DNA from: Nymphaea colorata
Lineage: Eukaryota > Streptophyta > Magnoliopsida > Nymphaeales > Nymphaeaceae
Assembly: GCF_008831285.2 (NCBI RefSeq)
Contig: NC_045147.1
Span: 23,896,981-23,956,980, forward strand
DNA length: 60,000 nucleotides
Reading direction: 5' to 3'
The notes under the pieces are model-generated. The model ran no database searches, was not told where the DNA came from, and saw only the letters and a list, made by a program, of their open reading frames with translations. Made by a program: the position numbers and the translations under genes. Below are positions 11,901 to 23,468 of the stretch, piece after piece (position 1 is the stretch's first letter; the number at the start of each line of letters is the position of its first letter).

Positions 11901-14900
11901 TGTCTTCCATTTCTTGTGATGTTTGTCAGTTTGCCAAACATGTGAGGGCTTCGTACCCTCTTTCTTCTAGTTGTGCTAATGAAGCTTTTTCTCTGATTCA
12001 CTCTGATGTATGGGGACCTTCGGGCATTCATACCCGTCAAGGTTTCCAGTATTTTATCACTTTCATTGATGATTTCTCTCGTGCTACATTTATATACTTG
12101 TTAAAAGACCGCAGCGAGGTTCCTCGAATCATCGAGACATTTATTCTTCTTGTGCATACCCAGTATGGTGCGAATGTTAAAACTTTCAGGTCCGATAATG
12201 CCCGTGAGTACATGTGTCGGCCTGTTGAGGAGTTTCTTAGACAACGGGGGATTGTTCACGAGACATCCTGTAGTTACACCCCCCCTCAAAATGGGGTAGC
12301 TGAAAGGAAAAATCGTCAACTTCTTAATGTCACCAGGGCTCTTTTGTTTCAGAGAAATCTTCCTAAACACTATTGGGGTGATGCAGTTCTTACTAGTGCC
12401 TATCTTATTAACCGCATGCCCAGTCGTGTTTTGAATGGTAGGACTCCCCACTCGTTGCTTCCTGGCAGTCGTCCACCATTTCCTCTTCCTCCTCGTGTTT
12501 TTGGTTGTGTATGTTTTATCCATGATCACAGTCCAAATGTCAAGAAACTTGATCCTAGGTCTATCAAAGGTGTCTTTGTTGGATACTCCCCTACGCAAAA
12601 AGGATACAAATGTATTGATCCTATTACTGGTCGAGCTTATGTTACGAGGGATGTTACCTTCTTGGAACATGCCTCTTACTTTGGTGTGAATCCTCTTCAG
12701 GGGGAGCAGTCTGTGGGCAGGGAAGAGTATTCTCAGAGACAGGAACTTCAGTTTATAGATTTTTTGGACTACAAGAAAACAGAATCACTTAATACTGTTG
12801 ATGTGCCTGAGAATGAGGAAAGGGGTGACAATAGCATTGAGAAGGAAGGCCCTCAGTTGTTTGGACAGTTCTACTCTAGACGAGGTACTCGGACAGAGGT
12901 GATGACTTGTGATGCTAGATCTACTTCCAATCCCAATGCCACTCCTTCCCTGGATGAACCAAGTCCTACCGAGGAGACCGTGGAGACCCATGATGAGGTT
13001 GAAAAGAAGAATGACGATCTTCCCATTGCCCTGAGAAAGGGTGTCAGGTCATGTACTCAACACCCTATTGGTAATTTTGTTTCTTATTCCAGACTTGGGA
13101 AAGATTACAAGTGTTTTGTTTCTACTCTTTCTTTGGCTGTGATTCCCAGGACTGTCGCTGAAGCTCAAAGTGACTCCAAGTGGGCCGATGCAATGAAAGA
13201 AGAAATAGATGCCCTAAGAAGAAACTTGACATGGGAAGTGGTGAAGATTCCTGAAGCCGCTCACCTAGTTGGATCCAAATGGGTGTATACCATCAAGTAC
13301 AAACCAGATGGGAGTGTTGAAAGATATAAAGCTCGACTTGTGGCCAAGGGGTTTAGCCAGAAATATGGAATTGATTACTTGGAAACCTTTGCTCCTGTTG
13401 CGAAAATGAAGACTGTGAGGGTGGTTATATCCCTAGCTGTGATGAAGGAGTGGAAGATGTATCAACTGGATGTTAAGAATGCATTCCTCAATGGTGACCT
13501 CGAAGAAGAAGTATATATGCATATGCCTCCAGGATATGAAGAACCAGAAATGTGTTGTAAGCTGAAAAAGGCATTGTATGGCCTTAAGCAATCGCCCAGA
13601 GCGTGGTTTGAACGACTGAGAAGAGTGATGATACGTCATGGATACAAACAAGGAAATGGAGATCACACTCTGTTTGTGAAGAAGAAGGAGAGCAAGGTTA
13701 CTCTCCTGCTCGTCTACGTAGATGACATGATTGTTACTGGAGATGATGAGGAAGAGATTATCAAGCTAAAAGGGTTACTGGCTACAGAATTCGACCTCAA
13801 AGATCTTGGAAAACTAAGGTATTTTCTTGGTATGGAGGTTGCTAGGTCTAGTACTGGTCTTGTACTAAACCAAAGGAAATATACATTAGACCTGCTGGAA
13901 GAAACTGGTAAATTGGGATGTAGACCTACTCCTACCCCTTTTGACACTGGGCACAAGTTGAGTCTCAGAGATGGAGAGCCTCTCTGTGAAGAAGACAAGG
14001 GAAGATATCAACGTTTGGTTGGGAAGCTAATTTATCTTACCCTCACGAGACCTGATATCACCTTTGCGGTGAATGTTTTGAGCCAATTCATGCATGCGCC
14101 AACCGATGCACATCTGAAGGCTGTGGACAGAGTGCTATGCTACCTGAAGAAAAATCCTGGTAAGGGACTCCTGTATGTGAAACAAGAGACTGTGGAAATC
14201 GAGGGCTATTCTGATGCGGATTGGGCAGGTTGTGGTGATACCAGACGATCCACTACAGGGTACTGTGTCTACTTGGGAGGAAACCTTGTTGTATGGAGGA
14301 GCAAGAGACAGGATGTTTGCTCTAGATCCAGTGCAGAGGCAGAATATAGGGCAGTTGCTATGGGAGTGTCAGAGTTATTATGGTTGAAGATATTGTTGAC
14401 TGACATTGGAATAGAGATTGAAGGACCTATGAAGATGTATTGTGATAACAAGTCTGCAATCAACTTAGCCAACAATCCTGTACTTCACGACAGAACAAAA
14501 CATGTTGAAATTGATCGTCACTTCATTCGGGAAAGGATTGATGCGAAAGAGTTGATCTTACCTTACATGAAGTCTGAAGACCAAACTGCTGATGTTCTGA
14601 CGAAAGCTCTTCCTTCAGCTTCATTTGAGAGGAATGTATCCAAGTTGGGCATGTTTGATATGTACGCCCAACTTGAGGGGGAGTGTTGATAGATTGTGGG
14701 TTTCGGGTCCGGATCCATACCCGACCCGCCTTGTAGCCCGTTTTGGGCTCTACTTAAGTCATGTAACCCTAATCCTTAAGAGTTAATGATAATCTTAAGA
14801 GAGAGAGAGTCTGGCTGCTAGTGGGCACCAACTCCTCCTCATTCGTGGTTTTTTCTCCCTCGTGGTGAGGGTTTTCCACGTTACATCGTGATCATTGCTT

Positions 14901-17664
14901 CTCTTCCTCTTCTTCTTGTTCGTATCTCTACATATTACATCACAAGATGATAATGAAATTATGAAAATGTTCAATGTCAATACATATAAAATGAAAGCAC
15001 TCTCGACTCTCATTCATAATCTTCATCATATTCATTTTCACCCTCATCTCCATCTTCTTCATCTTCATCTTCCTGAATTTGAAGATCCTCAAGGTGAAAA
15101 TCGATCATATCACGGTGGAAATCGATGATTTCCCTCCAAGGCGGCACAATATTTGGGTTATAAATGAAGAAGGGGCAGGTTTTTATAAAGGAAACTCGAA
15201 AAAGGGGGGTTCAAGCCTCCTTTTTTTGAAATCAGTCTGTATCGCACGATACGGGGTGTATCGCACTGTATAGTATGATATGGGGCTTGTATCACACGAT
15301 ACGTGCAATACAGACATGATATACCCTCTATTACAATACAGAAGGTGTATCGTATTGTATTTTGTAAACGATACGATACATATATCGTATGATACTTGCT
15401 TGAAACATAAGGTTGGGCACCGGGCCCGAAAAAAGGGCACCAGGCCGGCTCGATAATTTATCGGGTCGTCTCGGTTGGGCCCGATAATTTATCGGCCTGA
15501 TAAGCCCGAGTGGGGCCGATAAGTTTTTTTTATATTTTATTATATATATATAATATTTTATTACGATTAATTACATTTATATATTATTTTATATTAAAAA
15601 TATATTTTTTAATTTAATCGGATCCGGCCCGGACCGGGCTCAGGTTTTAATGGACCGGATGGGCCCAGGCCCGAGTTTCGGGTGTCGGGCCGGCCTGAGC
15701 CCGGCTTCTTTTCGGGCCGAGCCGGCCCGATGTCCAGCCTTACTGAAACATACCTCTAACATTACTCCCTTGAACTTGAGGAAACATTTATACTCTGGTG
15801 TTTCATTTGTATTTTATGTTACTGATTTTCCCAGTGTCCAAACACATGGAATATCATCTGAAACTTTGCTTTTCACTGGTCGAGTTGCTCAGATGTGTCT
15901 TAAATTTTATGCATAAGTCTTGCGATGATGATGGTCCACTGTTATTTCATCAATAGCAGGTGCTGTATGCTTCTGTCTAACCTTGTATATTTATTTGGAT
16001 GTTTCATGACATCACTAAGATAGGTATTAAAAGACTCCCTAAATTTCATCTCTCCTCACCCTTGGGGTGCTATTGTTGCAGCATATGAAGCAACTAAAGC
16101 CATTGATAGAGCGCATGTGATGTCATAAACAAGCTAAGGTGTATGACTGGAATTTGGATAGTCCTCCCCCCTGAGTCTCTTTGTAATGGCCATGGTTTGC
16201 TTTGTACTAGTAAATTATTGGGTATATTTCATTAGTTACATTAGGATAATCAATTTATGGAGGTCTTGAGGTGCCATTCTCAGTGTCACTATCTAGACAA
16301 CAACATGGAGATGTATCATGTTTCTCAATCCCTCTCTTCCGATATCCTCATCTCCCTCCCCTTCAACCAGAAAAAGGAAAATGTTTAGTCCTTTGTGTTT
16401 ATGCAGGACTCACTATTTGCATGTGCCAGTCCTTGGGAACTGTTTTCTGTGAGAGTAGTGTAGCATGTCTTATTGAGTATTCCATTGAACTGTAAGCATG
16501 GGACTTTCTGACATTAGGCTATTATTTTCATCTTTTGCAATAAAAAGTTTGTGTTTATCTGTAATCTGTAATCTGCAGTGGTTAGTGTTGATCCCTCATG
16601 TGATCCTGTCAGTAGCACTTAAAACAATTTACTATTTACCTGGATCGGAAAAGCTAACCTACCTTTTTGTTTTGTGTAATCATTCTTAACATTTTTCCTC
16701 TAGTCATAAGTTATATGGTCAGCCTGATCTTACATCTTTCCTTTTTGTCCCAATATTTGACTCTTTGATTACTTTCTCCAAATAGTATGAGTATTGATGT
16801 CCAACATGGTTAATCTTGACTTTATGAGAATGTAATTTTTTATATATGTCTTTTCTGTCAGTTCCTCATCAGGTGATCACATGTCCGTTATGTTATGTTA
16901 TGGGACTGACTGAAGAATATATGCATTATAGGTATGCAAGTTCCTAGAGGTCTCGAAGTTGTCTTTTCTGCCTGAGTATGGACCTAAGCTGAAAGAGGAC
17001 TATGTAATGGTGAGGCATCTACCAAAGATTCAAAAGGATGATGGTGAAAGGGGTTGTTGTTGCGGTCTCTTTGATTGTTGCAACAATAACTGGCAGAAGG
17101 TAATGCAATGTGTCAGGCTCTTCTTTCCAAAATTTTCATGTTTTGTGGTCTTTCTGCTCATAGATATGATGTCTTTAAAAATTTAATGTTGACATGATGG
17201 CATCCTTTTTCTCTATATCTCTGTCAAAATATATAGTACAACATAGATTTGATCACAGCTTCTAGGTGGATAATGTTTCTTTTTGTGTTATCTGTATATT
17301 TTTATTTTGGCTTCTAATTCTCTTTTGCTGGTGTTTCGCTCTTTCTAGGTATGGGCAGTTTTAAAGCCAGGATTCTTGGCTCTCTTGGAAGATCCTTTTG
17401 AGACCAAACTTTTGGATATAATTGTCTTTGATGTTCTACCACCTTCTGATGGTAATGGTGAAGGCCGAGTTTCACTTGCAAAAGAGATAAAGGAGCGCAA
17501 TCCTTTGAGATATGGGCTTACTGTAAGTTTCTTGTGGTTCTACTTCAAAGGGAACAAATTCTACGACTGTTTATAGTAAGAAGTGGCACAAGTCTTTGTT
17601 TCTTTAACCTAATGAACCTTTTGGTAGCTCCAGAAGGTATTGAAAAATACAATAGTTTTAAAAG

Positions 17665-17707
<43 letters not shown>

Positions 17708-19470
17708 CTGCTACTTTATTGCTGTTCGGTTGGATTCTGGCCGATTGTTTCTGAATCTGATTTCATGGATGTGCTCGGATGGTTTAGATTTATAGAGTTG
17801 ATAAAAAAGTTTGCTGACATCCAATGCACGATTCAGATTTTATGAGGCCTTTAAAATCACCATTTTAATCGTCTGAAAATCTCATGGAACACATAAACTA
17901 TAGATTTTGGCTGTTGAAGCACTTCAGCCACAATCCTGCCAAGACGCTCGGCAGCCATAAACAGTGGTTGGTCAAATTCATACACAGTTTTTGTTGATAA
18001 TGGTCATATAAGATGATCTTCTAGCAACATTTTGTTTGTTGTATGCTTTTTCTGACAACATTACAATCTCTTAAAAGGTGTCTTGCGGGAACAGGACTAT
18101 AAAATTAAGGACAAAAAGTAAGGCTAAAGTCCGTGACTGGGTGGCTTCGATTAATGATGCTGGTTTGCGGCCACCTGAAGGCTGGTGCTATCCTCACAGA
18201 TTTGGTGCTTTTGCACCTCCACGTGGCTTGACAGAAGATGGTAGTCAGGCTCAGTGGTTTATTGATGGTCAAGCAGCATTTGAAGCCATTGCATCATCAA
18301 TTGAAGAAGCAAAATCAGAGGTCTGCTTTAACTTTATTCAATTTGTCACGAAATCTTTTCATATGTGGAGATATTGATCACTGACGACCTTAAAGGGACT
18401 CTGCAGATTTTTATTACTGATTGGTGGCTGTGCCCAGAATTGTACATGCGGCGTCCTTTTAACATCCATGGCTCGTCTCGGCTTGATCTTTTGCTGGAAG
18501 CAAAGGCTAAGCAAGGGGTTCAGGTATCTGATTGTGATTCTTATTGATTATATCAATGTTGTACATGCAAAATGGAACTGACCATGTAAAATATCACAGA
18601 GCATTCACCATGGTATCTCTATGGAGAAGCATAACAATAATCTTGTCTGCAGTTTGCTTTTTTCTTTTGGAATTGTTTTATGATGTCACTACCGTTGTTT
18701 TCCACTGATTTTGTACCTATGAGAGCTTAAATGAGTATCGTACTTTAGTTTTGGGACCGCCTGAACTCTATTTTATAATTGGTGAAGGCCAGTTGATTAT
18801 GTAAGTCATAGGAGCTGAAGTGTGACTCAAGGCATAGGAATTGGTTTTCTAAGGAACTCAATAACTTGAACAAAGTTGGTTAAACTTTCTTTTCCCCTGA
18901 TCATTGTGTGGCTGTGAGCTCAATTTTGAATTTGCAATCCTTTTTCAAGTTTCAACCACTGTTTAGGAATCATATGTTCGATCAGGTATTCAGATGGTTG
19001 GCAAACTTGGGTGAGTCATGGGTTGATTCACCTCAGTTTGTTTGCTCAGGCCCTACCACATGAAGGATGTGGTTCACTCTGTTATCACCAAACTATCTGA
19101 GTGGCAAGTGGCAACCAAAACTTGCCAAAGCCATTCGACTTCTATGATTGATTTGTCTGAATCAACCGGTCATGGCAGTCTGATAATTATAAATTATTCT
19201 TTATTGCAATGGGTTTTGGTTTACGTTTATATTTGTATTGTGAATATATATGACAAAACACGTTCTTTGTTTTATATACCATTATTGTATATAATAAGAT
19301 GCATACTAATTTTAATTTTTTTAATACAAAAATCATATTATTACCATTTATTTTAATAAATAAAACAATTGCAAATACAAGTAAGTAACCAATGCAATTC
19401 AGGTTTATATTTATTTTTACAGAACATATTTTTATTAAGGCAAGGATAAATGACTTCTTGAATGACTATC

Positions 19471-19505
<35 letters not shown>

Positions 19506-22500
19506 ATGTGTCCCTATATGAGTGCACTTGCATGTTTGCCCTTGTTCATGTTGTCATGTGCATATATCTAACTGTGATATAATGAGTTGCTTTATTACAT
19601 TTGCATTTTTTCTGTGCTCCTAATGTGTTTTTTTATTTACATATATTTCTTTTCTTGTTGTCTTACAGATGTGCCATGTAGTATAATTTTTTTAACCTGT
19701 CATCTATGTTGTCAAAGGCTTGCCTTGTCTTTGCGCCTACGCTCTCAAGCTTGATTGATCACCTAGGCTTGCTGCTTTTAAGCGACCTGCCATCTGAAAA
19801 TGCCAAAACATCAACTATGATGCCTGGGCTACCTAGGTACTTAATAGCCTAGGCTTTTCTATTAACAACCTGGAGAGAGAGAGAGAGATTGAAATCCTCC
19901 AGCCATCTAGATGCCTGTCCAATTACAACCGCCCGATGCATTGCATCTAGCAGGCATGATTAAACACATGGCTCAATGTTGCATCTGCAGTGCATTTCTC
20001 CATCCAGGTTTGGTGGAGAAAGCATGGAATCCATATATATATGTGTGTGTGTGTGTGTAAATTTCTGGTTATGTTTGTTATCACTTGAAATTCTTAATGT
20101 GTTTGTTTTATCATGCTTTTTAATTGTTTTTTATAAGTTGATAATCGTAGGTTTTCCACTATGGAATGCTTCGATTTCTTAAACTCATATTACATTTTAT
20201 TGGTTCCCCTTTTTGAGGTAGCTTACTTAATGCACGTAGTCATGCCTAAGCTCATCTAACTGCCTGCTGTGCTGCTATTTCAACAATCTTTATGTAATTG
20301 TATGTAACTCTATATGTTTATATTATGTGACTATATATATTACATAATAATGTTTCCTGTTGAATTTTATTAGTTTCAATCTTTTCTTTTTTTGTGCCGC
20401 TTAAAACATCTAATCCAGCCTAGACCCACCTCGGCTCTGCGTTGTAGCTTACTGTTGCTATTTCATCCTGTTTAGGTTTCGGAATGTCTGAAATGTTCTT
20501 GAGAATCTGAGATTTACCAAGAAACCTAAGCTAATGTAATTTAACTTGCAGTATACATTTCATACGTGTACCTAGTGGCAGAGCAAGAAATTTAGGTGAA
20601 GGGTGGAAATATGTAAATTTCTAGTTGGGCTGGGGCCGAACAGGGCATAATCTATTATGTTTATCATGAAAATTTGGCAATAAAAGGGGCCACATGCCAC
20701 CTGTCCTATGTCATGATGGCTGGCATACCTGTGTCAATATCGCAGTTTTTTGGACACAGGTACACCAGACCAAATAGGTTCTAACCAAGAAGAACCTCTG
20801 TTCTGTGTAATGTTAAATTACATATACATCAGTTCCAATGCCTTGTTTCTTTATAAAGGAATGATTATGTATTGGATTAGATTATCTAAAGCGGATATCA
20901 TTATTATATATGGATGTTGTTATTCATGGAAAACAAGGAGATAGTCTTTCTCTTTTATGCGCATGAAAAGGGAAGAAGCAGAATTAGTTAGAATGTCACT
21001 TTGATGTGTCATCTATCCTTTGTGATTTAGGATATTTTAATAGTTGTCTGTTTCTGCCTAAGGCCCTAGACATGACCGTGAACAAATTTGTTCTCTAGTG
21101 ATTGCTTTTCGTACTCTCTTCGTATTATTATACTTCTCCTTAAATGGGATGAAGCTTTCAAGTTAACAAGTTGTACATGAGATTGTTATTTCACAGAAAA
21201 AAACAAGCCTTATTGCCAGTCAATTGTGCCAGTTTCCACTAACGATGAACCATATCCTGACATCATTTGAATGTTGCAATTAACAGATCTACATACTTTT
21301 ATACAAGGAAGTTGCACTTGCCTTGAAGATTAACAGTGTGTACAGCAAGCGGCGGTTACTCAACATCCATGAGAATGTGAAAGTCCTGCGCTACCCTGAT
21401 CACTTCTCAACTGGTGTTTATCTATGGTATAACTTGTCTTTTCTAATATTTTATTTCTTTAATTTTCAATTTATGTGTTGTTGTAATGATTTCTTTTCTT
21501 TCCTTTATTATGCTTCGTGATCTTGTATAACCCTCTTATTTTATAGGTCTCATCATGAAAAAATTGTAATTGTGGACTATGAGGTCTGCTATATAGGTGG
21601 TTTGGACTTGTGCTTTGGTCGTTATGATAACCCACAGCATAATGTGGGCGATCTCCCTGCTCTAGTGTGGCCTGGAAAAGACTACTACAATCCTAGGTAG
21701 GTTTTTGATGTTCTGAAACACAATAAACTTATTGGTGGATGCCAAATAAGAGTGTTCATTACTGCATTTTTTTTCTCTGATTATGGTATAACCTATCATG
21801 GATATAGAGAATCTGAGCCAAACTCATGGGAAGACACAATGAAAGATGAACTGGACCGTGAAAAGTATCCTCGAATGCCATGGCATGATGTTCACTGTGC
21901 TCTTTGGGGACCCCCTTGTCGTGATGTGGCAAGACACTTCGTTCAGCGCTGGAACTATGCTAAGGTTTTTTATTCCCCTTTTTTTCTTGTCAATTATTTA
22001 GATTTTTAAATTTTAATTTGCACTGATATTTTTATCTTTGAGTCTTTGACATGGTTTACACTTGCAGAGAAACAAGGCTCCAAACGAGCAAGCAATCCCT
22101 TTGCTTATGCCACAGCATCATATGGTTATTCCACATTATATGGGTAAAGCTGATGGAATAGATGTTAAAAGCAAAGAGAATGAGAATCATGGGCTTAAAC
22201 GGCAGGACTCATTTACTTCCCGATCATCATCACAAGACATCCCTTTGCTTTTGCATCAGGAAGCCGATGAAAAAGTGGTCACTGATGAAGATGCAAAAGC
22301 AAATGGATTGGACATGAATCACAATGTCAGTGACCAAAAAAAGGAGTCCAGTTGGAACCATTTCTCCTATAAGCGGTTAAAGTTTGAACCTCCTGTTCCA
22401 GATATGCAGATGGAAGATTTTGTTGATGATCATGGTACAAAACCTGTCCATGGACCAATATATATGGATGCCTTAACACAGCACAACGATGAGTGGTGGG

Positions 22501-23430
22501 AAACCCAGGAAAGGGGTGAGCTAGATGTTTCTGTAAATGAAGGTGGACAAGTAGGACCCTGCACATCCTGTCGCTGTCAGGTTAGATCCTCTTGTTGTGT
22601 TTCTTTTTCTTGTATCTTCTTTTTACTGTTTCCTGTCACATAAATGTTGCACTGTCTTTTCAGTGTTCACTTGTCCATCTTTTGTTGAAATAATTTCTTT
22701 TGATATCACAAATAGTAGAATTTAGAAGCTATTTGAAACTTGAAGCTTTCATGAGCAGTCGGAACTCGGAAATGTTGAAGCTGGAGTTGAAGTCTATGGC
22801 TCTCTGTAAAATGAAATCAGTACCTAATGCCTATTCAAGATACTTGTTTGCAGTTCTCTTGAGATAGGCATTTAATAAAGTACTTTTTTCTAATTTTCAT
22901 ACTGTACGAGTTTCTCAAAAGTATTTTCCATTTCTTTTGTTCTTTTATCTTGTGCTTGGCGCTACTAACCAGATTTTCCATATTTTTCCTTGGATAATTT
23001 TTCGACATCCAATTCCGGAAATAAGGAAAATCATGCTTATTTAAGATATTTTTTCTAGGTTCTTTTCAAGATGGTCATCTAATGTTGCATCTTCTTCACC
23101 TTCCTCATGATGGGGAAATGCCAGTTTAGCCTTGTGGCTTTCAAATGCTTGGTTGTCAAACAACCAACTAGTCTGTCTGACTAGTCGACTAATGGGCCTA
23201 GTGACTAGATCTGACCTGAAAGTTGCCTGAGCCTTGTTGAGCAACTAGTGTATCAATTAGGTTGACTAATCGTTGACTATTCATTGGCTGACTGATCAGT
23301 GGTTTTTTTTTTAACCTTTCTTTTAAGTTTTAACTTTTAAGTATGATAAATTTTAGAAAGCTAAATAAAAGTCAGATGTGTAATATTTTTTTCTTTTTCT
23401 ACTGATATTGGAATCTCTCTCTTCTTCGCT

Positions 23431-23468
<38 letters not shown>

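Larger units (their letters stand above)
9586..14932 (+). mobile_element. Intact Ty1/copia LTR retrotransposon (copia element 1)
   Basis: The 249-bp LTRs 9586-9834 and 14684-14932 look identical along their length, begin TGTTGATAG, end TCTCTACA, and are flanked by a perfect 5-bp duplication TATTA (9581-9585 and 14933-14937). A primer-binding site TGGTATCAGAGC follows the 5' LTR immediately at 9835, and a purine-rich tract ending GAGGGGGAG precedes the 3' LTR. One uninterrupted polyprotein frame fills the interior. Identical LTRs mean very recent insertion. It lies in the sense direction inside PLD zeta intron 4. Lineage within copia is tentative: RNase H wording suggests Ivana/Oryco-like. Confidence 0.97.
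8955..16931 (+). other. PLD zeta intron 4 (8.0 kb), filled with transposons
   Basis: GT-AG intron. Contents in order: plain AT-rich sequence; the left part of a CGTATC/GATACG-rich repeat near 9235-9360; an intact copia element 9586-14932; the right part of the GATAC-rich repeat 15235-15400; a hAT-like MITE 15409-15743; and about 1.2 kb without a recognisable feature before exon 5. Confidence 0.9.
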
